Positions 41,516 through 52,400 of a stretch of DNA of 64,000 bases are shown in pieces; position 1 is the stretch's first letter, and every line of letters begins with the position of its first letter. Under the pieces are notes generated by a model. It saw only the letters and a list, made by a program, of their open reading frames with translations. It was not told the DNA's origin and did not search any database. The stretch is from Stenotrophomonas sp. ZAC14D1_NAIMI4_1. GTDB taxonomy: Bacteria; Pseudomonadota; Gammaproteobacteria; Xanthomonadales; Xanthomonadaceae. The stretch lies in contig NZ_CP026001.1 of NCBI RefSeq assembly GCF_003086775.1, positions 708,407 to 772,406 on the forward strand. The letters are read 5' to 3'. The position numbers and the translations under genes are program-made.

Positions 41516-41619
41516 GGCCGGGCGGGTGGGCTGCGCAGGGGACGCTGCAAGTACGTCCATGTAAGCTCGTAGGCGCCATCCATGGCGCCTGCGCCCCTGC
41601 GCAACCCACCCGCCCGGCC
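41516..41619 (-). repeat. Structured repeat element, copy C
   Basis: Arms 41516-41541 and 41594-41619 pair at 25 of 26 positions; centre 41542-41593 is exactly 52 bases. Read on the minus strand it is preceded by AACCTGTCCGA, similar to the flank of copy B. Confidence 0.85.
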
Positions 41620-41730
41620 TCGGACAGGTTCCTGCGCGCGCCAGCCACGAAAGACAAAAGAAAAATTCAAAAGCAGACGCCGGTCGCTGCGCTCTCGATG
41701 CCTGATTTCCTGCTTTTGATCTGTTTCCCT

Positions 41731-41755
41731 GTTGCCGGCCAGCGGCCGGCACGAC
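41731..41755 (-). repeat. Degenerate SMAG-type hairpin
   Basis: TGCCGGCC/GGCCGGCA stem identical to that at 27422, but ending CGAC instead of CTAC. Confidence 0.5.
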
Positions 41756-41777
41756 CAGGCGGCATCCACGCATGGCC

Positions 41778-41802
41778 GTGTCGACCAACGGTCGGCACCT
41801 AC
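41778..41802 (-). repeat. SMAG-type hairpin, inverted, next to copy D
   Basis: GTCGACC/GGTCGGCAC stem ending CTAC. The following CAACAGCCGCGTG is identical to the bases after the SMAG-like hairpin preceding element copy B. Confidence 0.65.
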
Positions 41803-41825
41803 CAACAGCCGCGTGCAACTGACAG

Positions 41826-41931
41826 GGGTGGGGCGGTGTGGGCTTGCAGGACCGCAGGCGCCATGGATGGCGCCTACGAGCCCCCATGGACGGGTTTACG
41901 GCGTGTCCTGCAAGCCCACACCGCCCCGCCC
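41826..41931 (+). repeat. Structured repeat element, copy D
   Basis: Arms 41826-41852 and 41905-41931 pair at 26 of 27 positions; centre 41853-41904 is exactly 52 bases. It shares the first inner hairpin with copy C and the second with copy B. Confidence 0.85.
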
Positions 41932-41954
41932 AACCCGCAGCAGTCCAGGACCGC

Positions 41955-42012
41955 TGTTGCTCTGGCTGTTGCTCTGGCTCTGGCTCTGGCTCTGGCCGTT
42001 GCCCTGGCCTCT
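41955..42012 (+). repeat. Short tandem repeat of CTCTGG-type hexamers
   Basis: GCTCTG units repeat about four times perfectly (41971-41996) inside a longer degenerate CTGG/GTTG series, 90-145 bases upstream of the purL start. Such tracts can change length by slippage. Confidence 0.7.
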
Positions 42013-42099
42013 GCGGGTGCCGGGCGCCGCCCGGCCAAAGACCCTCCCCCCGGTTCCGGTACAATGTCGGGCCCGTTTCCCAACTACGGTTCCCCGGAC

Positions 42100-45000
42100 A
42101 TGATGGTCCTCGAGGGCGCGCCCGCCCTGTCGCTGTTCCGCCGCGAACGCCTTGAATCCCGCCTGCAGTCCATCGCTCCCTCCCTGCGCATCAGCGGTGC
42201 CTGGCACGTCTACTTTGTCCAGCCCGAAGGCACGGCCACCCCCGACGTGGCCACCCTGTGCCGCATCCTGGAAGCCCAGCCGCAGGCCGAGGCCGTCGCC
42301 GACGGCGCCGTAAGCCGCATCGTCGTGCCCCGCCTGGGCACCCTGTCGCCCTGGTCCAGCAAGGCCACCGAACTGGTCCGCGGTGCCGGCCAGCCGGTCA
42401 GCCGGGTCGAGCGCGGCCTGCGCATCGATGTGCAGGGCTGGCCGACCGATGCCGCCGCCCAGCAGGCGCTGGTCAAGGCCCTGCATGACCCGATGACGCA
42501 GTCGGTACTGGAGACAGTGCAGCAGGGCCAGGCCCTGTTCACCACGCCGGCCCGGGGTGAACTGGAACGCGTGCCGGTGGACCAGCTGGAGGCCGCCAAC
42601 CAGCGCCTCGGCCTGGCCATGGCCCAGGACGAGATCGACTACCTGCGCGAACGCTTCACCGCGCTGGGCCGCTCGCCGTCCGACGTCGAACTGATGATGT
42701 TCGCGCAGGCCAACTCCGAGCACTGCCGCCACAAGATCTTCAACGCCAGCTGGACCATCGACGGCCAGGAACAGGACCGTTCGCTGTTCCGGATGATCAA
42801 GAACACCCACCAGCAGACCCCGCAGCACACGCTCAGCGCGTACAGCGACAATGCCGCGGTGATCGAAGGCCACCCGGCCTCGCGCTACCGACCCGATCCG
42901 GCCAGCGGCGAGTACCGCCGCGAACCGCAGGTGCCCAGCGCCTTCCAGATCAAGGTGGAAACGCACAACCACCCGACCGCGATCGCGCCGTTCCCGGGCG
43001 CCTCGACCGGCAACGGTGGCGAGATCCGCGACGAAGGCGCAACCGGTCGTGGCGGTAAGCCGAAGGCCGGCCTGAGTGGTTTCTCGGTCTCGCACCTGCG
43101 CATTCCCGAGCTGCCGCAGCCGTGGGAAGCACCGCGCGCGCTGAACCCGCGCATGGCGCCGGCGCTGGAAATCATGACCGACGGCCCGCTCGGCGGCGCT
43201 GCGTTCAACAACGAGTTCGGCCGCCCGAACCTGCTCGGCTATTTCCGCAGCTTCGAGCTGCCCGAGGGCGCCGACCTGGTCCGCGCCTACGACAAGCCGA
43301 TCATGCTGGCCGGCGGCCTGGGTGCGATCGATCGCATCCAGGTCGACAAGATCCCGCTGCAGGCTGGTGATGCGGTCATCGTGCTGGGTGGCCCGGCGAT
43401 GCTGATCGGCCTGGGCGGTGGTGCCGCCAGTTCGGTGGCCTCCGGCGAAAGCGCCGAGGACCTCGACTTCGCCAGCGTGCAGCGCGACAACCCGGAAATG
43501 GAACGCCGCTGCCAGGAGGTCATCGACCGCTGCGTGGCGATGGGCGCCAACAACCCGATCAAGTTCTTCCACGACGTCGGTGCCGGTGGCCTGTCCAATG
43601 CCATCCCCGAACTGCTGCACGACTCCAGCGTCGGCGGCATCATTGACCTGGGCAAGGTGCCCACCGATGACCCCTCGCTGTCGCCGATGCAGCTGTGGTG
43701 CAACGAGTCGCAGGAACGTTACGTGCTGGGCGTGGCCCAGGAGCGCCTGGCCGAGTTCGCCGCGCTGTGTGCCCGCGAGCGCTGCCCGTTCGCCGCCGTC
43801 GGCGTGGCTACCGCGGAGGAACACCTGGTGGTGGCCTACGGCGCCGTGCCGGGCCACACCCCGGCCGATGCACCGATCGACCTGCCGATGGACGTGCTGT
43901 TCGGCAAGCCGCCGAAGATGCACCGCGACACCGCGCACCCGCCGGCACCGCGCTGGCCCGCGCTGAAGACCGCTGGCCTGGACCTGCAGGAAGCCGGCCT
44001 GCGCGTGCTCGCGCATCCGACCGTGGCCTCGAAGAACTTCCTGGTCACCATCGGCGACCGCAGCGTCGGCGGCCTGACCGCGCGCGAGCAGATGGTCGGT
44101 CCGTGGCAGCTGCCGGTGGCCGACGTGGCCATCACCCTGGCCGACTTCGACGGCGTGGCGGGCGAAGCCATGTCGCTGGGCGAGCGCACCCCGCTGGCCC
44201 TGCTCGACGCCGCCGCCTCGGCACGCATGGCGGTCGGCGAAGCGCTGACCAACCTGTGCGCGGCGCCGGTCGACGCACTGGATGAAATCAAGCTGTCGGC
44301 GAACTGGATGGCCGCTGCCGGCCACCCGGGCGAAGACGCGCTGCTGTACGACGCGGTGAAGGCCGTGGGCATGGAACTGTGCCCGCAGCTGGACATCAGC
44401 ATCCCGGTCGGCAAGGACTCGCTGTCCATGCAGGCGCAGTGGCACGACCAGGGCGAAGCCCACAAGAGCGTGTCGCCGGTGTCGCTGGTCATCTCGGCGT
44501 TCGCGCCGGTGGCCGACGTGCGCCAGCAGCTGACCCCGCTGCTCGACCGCGACGTGGACAGCGAGCTGTGGCTGATCGGCCTCGGTGCCGGCAAGCAGCG
44601 CCTGGGCGGTTCGATCCTGGCCCAGGTGCATGCCGACCATGGCGACCTGCCGGCGTTTGCCGGTGCCGCGCCGGACCTGGATGACCCGCAGCGCCTGCGT
44701 GGCTTCTTCGAACTGATCCGTGATGCGCGCCAGGCCGGCCTGCTGCTGGCCTACCACGACCGCAGCGATGGCGGTGCCTTCGCAGCGCTGTGCGAAATGG
44801 CCTTCACCTCGCGCCTGGGCCTGGACATCACCCTCGATGCCTGGGGCGATGATCCGTTCCGCAGCCTGTTCAACGAAGAGCTGGGCGCGGTGGTGCAGAT
44901 CGCCCGCGAAGACCGTGCGGCCTTCGCCGACCTGGTCGAGCGCCATGCACTGATCGAATGCGCGCAGCGCATCGCCAAGCCGACCACTGCACCGGTGGTG

Positions 45001-45984
45001 CGCGTGTCGCTGGGCGGCGAAAACCTGGCCGAGTGGCGCTGGGAAGCGTTGTTCGATGCCTGGTGGTCGGTCACCCATGCCATGCAGAAGCGCCGTGACA
45101 ACCCGGCCAATGCCGATGCCGAGCGTGACGTCGCCCGCGCCTTCAACGCGCCGGGCCTGAAGCCCAGGCTCAGCTTCGACCTCAACGAGGACGTGGCCGC
45201 ACCGTTCATCAGCACCGGGGCGCGTCCGCGCGTGGCCGTCCTGCGCGAACAGGGCGTCAACGGCCAGATCGAAATGGCCAACGCCTTCGAACGTGCCGGC
45301 TTCAGCGCTTTCGACGTGCACATGAGCGACCTGATCGAAGGCCGCGTGGCGCTGCAGGACTTCGCCGGCCTGGTGGCCTGCGGTGGCTTCAGCTACGGCG
45401 ACGTGCTCGGTGCCGGCCGCGGCTGGGCGACCTCGATCCTCGAGCGCAGCGCGCTGCGCGATGCCTTCGCCGCATTCTTCGCCCGCGAAGACAGCTTCGC
45501 CCTGGGCGTGTGCAACGGCTGCCAGATGATGAGCCAGCTGAAGGACATCATCCCCGGTGCCGAGCACTGGCCGCAGTTCCGCCGCAACGCCAGCGAGCAG
45601 TTCGAAGCCCGTACCGCGCTGCTGGAAGTGGTGGAATCGCCGTCGATCCTGCTGCGTGGCATGGCCGGTTCGCGCCTGCAGGTGGCGGTGGCGCATGGCG
45701 AAGGCCAGGCCGTGTTCGACAACACCGTGGACCAGGCGACCGCCCGCGTGGCGCTGCGCTACGTCGATGGCAACGGCAACGTCGCCAGCCAGTACCCGCT
45801 GAACCCGAACGGTTCGCCGGACGGCATCACCGGCCTGACCAGCACCGACGGCCGCGTCACCATCATGATGCCGCACCCGGAACGCACCCCGCGCGCGCTC
45901 AACCTGAGCTGGGCCCCGGCCGAGTGGCAGGGTGACTCGCCGTGGATGCGCATGTTCCGCAACGCGCGGGTGTGGTGCGGCTGA
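42100..45984 (+). CDS. purL: Phosphoribosylformylglycinamidine synthase
   Basis: 1294 residues, the large single-chain form of proteobacteria (E. coli about 1295). It begins [18 protein letters not shown], matching the family start, so the long upstream open frame is discarded. The ATP-binding/synthetase region includes [18 protein letters not shown] and [18 protein letters not shown]. The C-terminal glutaminase domain has the nucleophile in [11 protein letters not shown] and the PHPERTPRA histidine. It makes FGAM in purine synthesis. A single gene with its own terminator. Confidence 0.97.
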   Translation: MMVLEGAPALSLFRRERLESRLQSIAPSLRISGAWHVYFVQPEGTATPDVATLCRILEAQPQAEAVADGAVSRIVVPRLGTLSPWSSKATELVRGAGQPVSRVERGLRIDVQGWPTDAAAQQALVKALHDPMTQSVLETVQQGQALFTTPARGELERVPVDQLEAANQRLGLAMAQDEIDYLRERFTALGRSPSDVELMMFAQANSEHCRHKIFNASWTIDGQEQDRSLFRMIKNTHQQTPQHTLSAYSDNAAVIEGHPASRYRPDPASGEYRREPQVPSAFQIKVETHNHPTAIAPFPGASTGNGGEIRDEGATGRGGKPKAGLSGFSVSHLRIPELPQPWEAPRALNPRMAPALEIMTDGPLGGAAFNNEFGRPNLLGYFRSFELPEGADLVRAYDKPIMLAGGLGAIDRIQVDKIPLQAGDAVIVLGGPAMLIGLGGGAASSVASGESAEDLDFASVQRDNPEMERRCQEVIDRCVAMGANNPIKFFHDVGAGGLSNAIPELLHDSSVGGIIDLGKVPTDDPSLSPMQLWCNESQERYVLGVAQERLAEFAALCARERCPFAAVGVATAEEHLVVAYGAVPGHTPADAPIDLPMDVLFGKPPKMHRDTAHPPAPRWPALKTAGLDLQEAGLRVLAHPTVASKNFLVTIGDRSVGGLTAREQMVGPWQLPVADVAITLADFDGVAGEAMSLGERTPLALLDAAASARMAVGEALTNLCAAPVDALDEIKLSANWMAAAGHPGEDALLYDAVKAVGMELCPQLDISIPVGKDSLSMQAQWHDQGEAHKSVSPVSLVISAFAPVADVRQQLTPLLDRDVDSELWLIGLGAGKQRLGGSILAQVHADHGDLPAFAGAAPDLDDPQRLRGFFELIRDARQAGLLLAYHDRSDGGAFAALCEMAFTSRLGLDITLDAWGDDPFRSLFNEELGAVVQIAREDRAAFADLVERHALIECAQRIAKPTTAPVVRVSLGGENLAEWRWEALFDAWWSVTHAMQKRRDNPANADAERDVARAFNAPGLKPRLSFDLNEDVAAPFISTGARPRVAVLREQGVNGQIEMANAFERAGFSAFDVHMSDLIEGRVALQDFAGLVACGGFSYGDVLGAGRGWATSILERSALRDAFAAFFAREDSFALGVCNGCQMMSQLKDIIPGAEHWPQFRRNASEQFEARTALLEVVESPSILLRGMAGSRLQVAVAHGEGQAVFDNTVDQATARVALRYVDGNGNVASQYPLNPNGSPDGITGLTSTDGRVTIMMPHPERTPRALNLSWAPAEWQGDSPWMRMFRNARVWCG

Positions 45985-46025
45985 CGGCGTATCCGCCGCG
46001 CAGGCTGCAGTGCGATGAAGTACGG

Positions 46026-46054
46026 AAAACCCGGCAGGCGACTGTCGGGTTTTT
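46026..46054 (+). terminator. Terminator of purL
   Basis: A 12-bp stem (one G-T pair) closed by a GCGA tetraloop and ending in a T run, 41 bases after the purL stop. Confidence 0.88.
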
Positions 46055-46059
46055 CTGTA

Positions 46060-46427
46060 TATGGGCAGAAAATCCTGCCGCATCCATCATTTACATGCAT
46101 TTACATGGCGCCGACATTTCGTCACATGCAAATAACAAAATCGCCGAATAAATAGGCGGAAAAGTGAACTGGTTCACGGCAATTGCATTTTCTGCGTCAA
46201 AGTCTTGACGACCCGGAAAGTTCCCGTTAACACTTGGGCCCTGTTTCAAATCTGTTCATACCGCAGTAACCGCACGTCGCTTGCGCTCGGTTTTCTGTCG
46301 CTGCGCGGCGTTCGGCAATACCCGCAGTAAATCACGCGAATAACGCCCCCAGGGGACGTTGGACCAGAAGGTCCGGCGCTGGCGTTGCTTTGCCCAAAAC
46401 CAGTCCAAAAAATCAGGAGCCGTACCG
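46060..46427. other. AT-rich leader of the trimeric autotransporter
   Basis: After the purL terminator about 250 bases are markedly less GC-rich than the rest of the window, with runs such as AACAAAATCGCCGAATAAAT, a repeated TTACATG (46090-46107) and a small CGCC/GGCG hairpin. No gene is seen. This is the expected control region of the adhesin and a natural target for an H-NS-like silencer (inference). Confidence 0.55.
46205..46233 (+). promoter_or_regulatory. Candidate promoter of the trimeric autotransporter
   Basis: TTGACG, 17 bases, then TAACAC. The -35 is good and the -10 weak. It would give a leader of about 190 bases. Confidence 0.35.
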
Positions 46428-49400
46428 ATGAATCGGATTTATCGCAAGGTCTGGAACAAAGCGTTGGGTCAGTTGGTGGTGGCCTCGGAACTGGCCTCTT
46501 CCGACACGCGCGGCGGGGTCGTCGACCAGCGTCGCGATGCCGGCCACGTACGGCCGGTGACGCTTGCCGCGGCCCTTGCCCTGGCCATGGGACTGGGAGG
46601 CTCAGGCCTCGCCGCCGCGCAGTCGGTGGAAGTGGGTGGCAACGCCAACTGCGTGACCCTCAGCAGCAGCCTGATCGACCAGTGCGTGGTTGACGGCAGC
46701 GCCAATGCCAGCGGCCGCAACGCCGTGGCCGTGGGCACCGGCAGCACCGCCAGCGCCGCCAACAGCGTCGCGCTGGGCGCCGGCTCCAACGCCAACCGCG
46801 CCAACACGGTGTCGGTCGGCGCAACGGGCAACGAACGACAGATCACCAACGTCGCCGCAGGCACGGCGGCCACCGATGCGGTCAACCGCGCCCAGCTCGA
46901 CGCCCAGGCGCAGGCCACCCAGGCCGCGCTGGCCGCCGCCGCCGCGCAAGGCAGCCGCTACTTCAAGGCTGACGGCGCCGGTGATGACAGCGATGCGGCG
47001 CAGATCGATGGCGAAGGCGCACTGGCCGCCGGCGCTTCGGCAACCGCCGATGGCGACGACACCACGGCGCTGGGCCACAACGCGCAGGCGACCGCTGACA
47101 GCGCCACCGCCGTTGGCGCGCAGGCGCAGGCCTCGGGCAGTGGCAGCACCAGCGTCGGCGCAGGCAGCACCGCCAGCGGCACCGCGTCGGCCAGCTTCGG
47201 CGTCGGTGCCGAAGCCAGCGGCGGTTACAGCACCGCACTGGGCGGCCTGTCCAACGCTTCGGCCTTCAACGCAACGGCGGTCGGCAATGCGGCCAACGCC
47301 ACCGGCTCCAACAGCGTGGCCGTCGGCGGCGATGCCGAAGCCAGCGGCGCGTACAGCACCGCCACCGGCCAGGGCAGCCTGGCCACCGGCACCAACTCGG
47401 TCGCCGTGGGTGGCGCACTGTTCGGCCTGCTGCCGACCGAAGCGTCGGGCGACTATTCCACTGCGGTGGGTGGTGGCGCCTGGGCACCGGGCACCAATGC
47501 CACCGCATTGGGCAACGCCGCAGAAGCTCAGGGCGCCAACAGCGTGGCACTGGGTGCCGATTCGATTGCCGAGCGTGACAACAGCGTCTCCGTCGGTGGC
47601 GCTGGCAACACCCGCCAGATCACCAACGTCGCTGCCGGTACCGAAGGCACCGACGCGGTGAACAAGGACCAGCTGGACGAGGTCGCTGCGACCGCAGAAA
47701 ACACCCGCAAATACTTCCAGGCCAGCGGCAGCGAGGACAGCGATGCCGGCGCCCTGGCAGAAGGCGACAGCGCGCTGGCGGCCGGTGAAGCGGCCAATGC
47801 CATCGGCGATGGCGCCACCGCGCTCGGCGGCGGTGCGACCGCCATCGCGGCGCAGGCGACCGCACTCGGCTACAACAGCCTGGCCACCGGCGAGAATGCT
47901 TCGGCCGTCGGCACCAACGCGCAGGCCAGCGGCAGCGACAGCGCCGCACTGGGCAGCGGTGCGGTGGCCAGTGAAACCAGCACCACCGCCACCGGCGCCG
48001 GCGCACAGGCAACCGCGGTCTACAGCACCGCCAACGGTGCCGAAGCCGTCGCCAGTGGCGCACAGTCGTTGTCCAGCGGCTTCCGCGCAGCGGCCTCGGC
48101 CGACGGTGCAACCGCCGTCGGCGGTTACAGCGAAGCCAGTGGCCGGCTGGGTTCGGCACTGGGCTACGGCACCGTCGCCAGCGGCGCCAACAGCACTGCC
48201 GCCGGCGTGTTCGCCACCGCGACCGGTGCCGGTGCGGTCGCCGTGGGTGAAGCCAGCGAAGCGACCGGCGACGAAAGCGTCGCCATCGGCGGCAGCACCT
48301 ACTTCGGCTTGATCACCTCGCGCGCCAGCGGCTACGGTGCATCGGCCTATGGTGCCGGCGCATGGGCCACCGAAGACTATGCAACGGCCATCGGCTGGAA
48401 CGCCTGGGCCGATGGCGCGCAGTCCACCGCGCTCGGCGCCAGTGCCACCGCCAATGGCAGCAACAGCGTCGCCCTCGGTGCGGCCTCGCAGGCCGACCGC
48501 GACAACACCGTGGCCGTCGGCAGCGACGGCAACGAACGCCAGGTGACCCATGTCGCCGCAGGTACCGAAGACACCGACGCGGTGAATGTCGGCCAGCTGA
48601 AGGACGTGGCTGCGGTGGCCGACACCACCGCCAAGCGCTTCCAGGCCACCGGCAGCAGCAACAGCGATGCCGGTGCACTGGCCGACGGCGATGACGCACT
48701 GGCCGCCGGTGAGGCCGCCAATGCCATCGGCAACGGCACCACCGCAGTCGGTGCCGGCGCGACCGCCGTCGCCCAGAACGCCACCGCGGTGGGCAACAAC
48801 GCGCTGGCCAGCGGCCAGAACAGCGCCGCCTTCGGCAACAACGCACAGGCCGCCGGCCCGGGCAGCGTGGCCGTGGGTGGTGCCGCCGTCGATGAAGCAG
48901 GCAACCCGCTGATCACCAGCGGTGGCGTGCCGGTGGAAACCGGTGCGACCAGTGCCGGTGTCGGTGGTACCGCCGTCGGCGCCAGTGCCGAAGCCAGTGG
49001 CTTCGCGGCATCTTCGTATGGCGTCGGTGCCTATGCGGCCGGCGCACAGTCCTCCGCGTTCGGTGCAGTGGCCAACGCGGTCGGTGATTACTCCACCGCC
49101 GTGGGCACGCAGAGCAACGCCACCGGCACCAGCAGCGTGGCCGTCGGTGGCCCGGCCGACCTGATCCCCGGCCTGGGCTTCTTCGTGCAGACCCAGGCCA
49201 GCGGCGAAGCCGCCACCGCCGTCGGTGCCGGTGCCATCGCCAGCGGCGATTACGCCGTCGCCAACGGCAGCCTGACCGAAGCCTCCGGTGCCGAGTCGGT
49301 GGCCGTGGGCTACTTCGCCTATGCGCCCGGCGAGAACGCCAGTGCGCTGGGTGCACAGACCTGGGCCAGCGGCGCGCAGAGCACCGCCGTGGGCTACTAC

Positions 49401-52400
49401 GCCACCGCGCGGGGCGCCAACAGCGTCGCCCTCGGTGCCAACTCCGAAGCGGTGCGCGACAACAGCGTGGCCGTCGGCAGCGACGGCAACGAACGGCAGG
49501 TCACCCACGTGGCCGCCGGTACCGAAGACACCGATGCGGTGAACAAGGGCCAGCTCGATGCGGTGGCCAGCACGGCAGACACCACCGCGCGCTTCTTCCA
49601 GGCGCAGGGCGAGGAGGGCAGCGATGCCGGTGCCTACGCCGAAGGCGAAGGTGCGGTGGCGGCCGGTTCGGCCAGCAATGCGATCGGCGCAGGCGCGCTC
49701 GCACAGGGCGCGGGCGCGGGTGCCATCGGCGCCGATACCGTCGCCCTGGGCCGCAACACCTTCGCCAATGGCGACGGTGCGGTTGCCATCGGTGGCCTCG
49801 GCCAGGCCTACGACGAGTACAACCAGCCGCTGCTGGATGACGAAGGCAATCCGGTGCTGGTCGGCACCACCGCCTCGGCCGGCTCCACTGCCGTGGGCAA
49901 TGCCGCGCTGGCCACCGGCGCCAGCAGCAGCGCGTTCGGCACGGCGGCGCAGGCCACCGGCGACAACAGCTTCGCTGCTGGCGGCAAGTCGCGCGCCAAC
50001 GGCAGCTATGCCGTCGCCATCGGCGACAGCGCCTTCGCCAAGGCCGACGACAGCACCGCCGTCGGCGGTTACAGCACCGCCAGCGAAGAAGGTGCCACCG
50101 CCTTCGGTGCCGGCGCGTGGGCCACCGGCACCAACGCGTCGGCCTTCGGCCCGGCGGCCTGGGCCAGTGCGAATGGCGCGACCTCCATCGGCTACAACAG
50201 CTGGGCCAATGGCGTCAGCTCCACCGCGGTCGGCCGCGGCGCCTTCAGCTATGGCGATTACAGCCTGGCACTGGGCTTCCAGGCACTGGGCAACAGCATC
50301 AACAGCATCGCGGTGGGCACCAATACCGTGGCCGATGGCGAAAGCGCCATCGCCATCGGTGCCGGCAGCACCGCCAACGGCAACAATGCCGTGGCCCTCG
50401 GCGCAGGCTCGGTGGCTGACCGCGACCGCAGCGTGTCGGTCGGCAGCGCCGGCAGCGAACGCCAGATCACCAACGTCGCCGCCGGCACCCAGGCCACCGA
50501 TGCGGTGAACAAGGCCCAGCTGGATGCCGTGGCCGCCAGCGCAGGCACCGGCAACAAGTTCTTCCAGGCCAGCGGCAGCGACGACAGCGATGCCGGCGCC
50601 TACGTGGAAGGCGACAACGCACTGGCCGCCGGTGAGGCCGCCAACGCCATCGGTGACGGCGCCATCGCACTGGGCAGCGGCGCCAACGCCATCGGCACCA
50701 ACGCACAGGCGATCGGCTTCAATGCCCTGGCCAGTGCCGACAACGCCAGCGCCATCGGCGCCAACGCGCAGGCCACCGGCGAGTACGCCACCGCGCAGGG
50801 TGCGGAAAGCGAAGCCAGCGGCGAGCAGAGTGCCGCCTTCGGTGCAGCAGCCGTGTCCAGTGGCGCCGGCAGCACCGCCACGGGCGTGCTGTCCGAAGCC
50901 AGCGGCGAGGAAGCCGTGGCGGTGGGTTACTTCAGCAGCGCCAGCGGCGAAGCGGCCACCGCGGTGGGCAGCGAGACCGTGGCCAGTGGCACGGCCTCGG
51001 CGGCGTTCGGCATCGGTGCCGAAGCCACCGGCGGCTACAGCACCGCCATCGGCGGCTATGCCAGCGCATCGGCGTTCAACGCCACGGCCTTCGGCAACTT
51101 CGCCAACGCCTCCGGTTCCAACAGCGTGGCCCTGGGCGGCGATTCGGAAGCGTCCGGTGCCTACGCCACGGCCACCGGCCAGGGCAGCCTGGCCACCGGC
51201 GTGAACAGCGTGGCCATCGGCGGTTCGCTGTTCGGCCTGCTCGCTACCGAAGCGTCGGGTGATTACTCCACCGCAGTGGGTGGCGGTGCCTGGGCGCGGG
51301 GCACCAACGCCACGGCGCTGGGCAACGCGGCCGAAGCACAGGGTGCCAACAGCGTGGCCCTGGGTGCCGACTCGATTGCAGACCGTGACAACACGGTCTC
51401 CGTCGGCGGCGCTGGCAATACCCGCCAGATCACCAACGTCGCCGCCGGCACCGAAGGCACCGATGCGGTGAACAAGGACCAGCTGGATGCAGTCGCCGCC
51501 ACCGCGGAGAACACCAGCAAGTACTTCCAGGCCAGCGGCAGCGACGACAGCGACGCCGGCGCCTACGTGGAAGGTGACAACGCACTGGCTGCCGGTGAGG
51601 CCGCCAACGCCATCGGCGACGGTGCCACCGCGCTCGGCAGTGGTGCCACGGCGGTGGCCGCCAATGCCACTGCGGTCGGCTTCAACAGCCTGGCCACCGG
51701 CGGCAACGCTGCGGCGATCGGCAACAACGCCCAGGCCACTGGCGAAGACAGCGCTGCCCTGGGCAGCGGTGCCGTCGCCAGCGAAACCAGCAGCACCGCC
51801 ACCGGTGCCGGCGCACAGGCCACGGCGGTCTACAGCACGGCCAACGGCGCCGAAGCCAACGCCAGCGGCGCGCAGTCGCTGGCCAGCGGCTTCCGTGCGG
51901 CGGCCTCGGCCGATGGCACGACCGCAGTGGGCGGCTACAGCGAAGCCAGCGGCCGCCTCGGCTCGGCCCTGGGGTATGGCACCCTGGCCAGTGGCGCCAA
52001 CAGCACCGCTGCCGGCGTGTTCGCCACCGCCAGCGGTGCCAGTTCGGTGGCCATGGGCGATTCCAGCGAAGCCACCGGCGATGAAAGCGTGGCCATCGGC
52101 GGCAGCACCTTCTTCGGCCTGATCCCGGCGCGTGCCAGCGGTTACGGCGCGGCGGCCTTCGGTGCCGGCGCGTGGGCGACCGACGACTACGCCACCGCCA
52201 TCGGCTGGAACTCCTGGGCCGGCGCCGTGCAGTCCACCGCGCTCGGTGCGGGTGCCACCGCCAACGGCATCAACAGTGTTGCGCTGGGTGCTGCTTCCCA
52301 GGCCGACCGTGACAACACCGTGGCCGTCGGCAGCGAGGGCGGCGAACGCCAGGTGACCCATGTGGCAGCGGGTACCGAAGGCACCGACGCGGTGAACAAG

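Larger units (their letters stand above)
41226..42099. other. Intergenic region between chitinase and purL with structured repeats
   Basis: 874 bases without a convincing gene. 41226-41515 is the presumed leader of the chitinase and shows no clear promoter. Then come structured element copy C, a Stenotrophomonas-type spacer with a 10-bp inverted repeat (41667-41676 with 41710-41719), two SMAG-like hairpins, copy D, and a hexanucleotide tract. TACAAT at 42059 could be a -10 box for purL. The purL frame is open across much of this region by chance. Confidence 0.75.

Noticed and set aside
41053..42099. Upstream extension of the purL frame
   Set aside because: The frame crosses the chitinase start and repeat elements; the family begins at [11 protein letters not shown].
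41896..46083. Long open frame antisense to purL (about 1400 codons)
   Set aside because: An artefact of high GC at third positions; purL itself has full family motifs.
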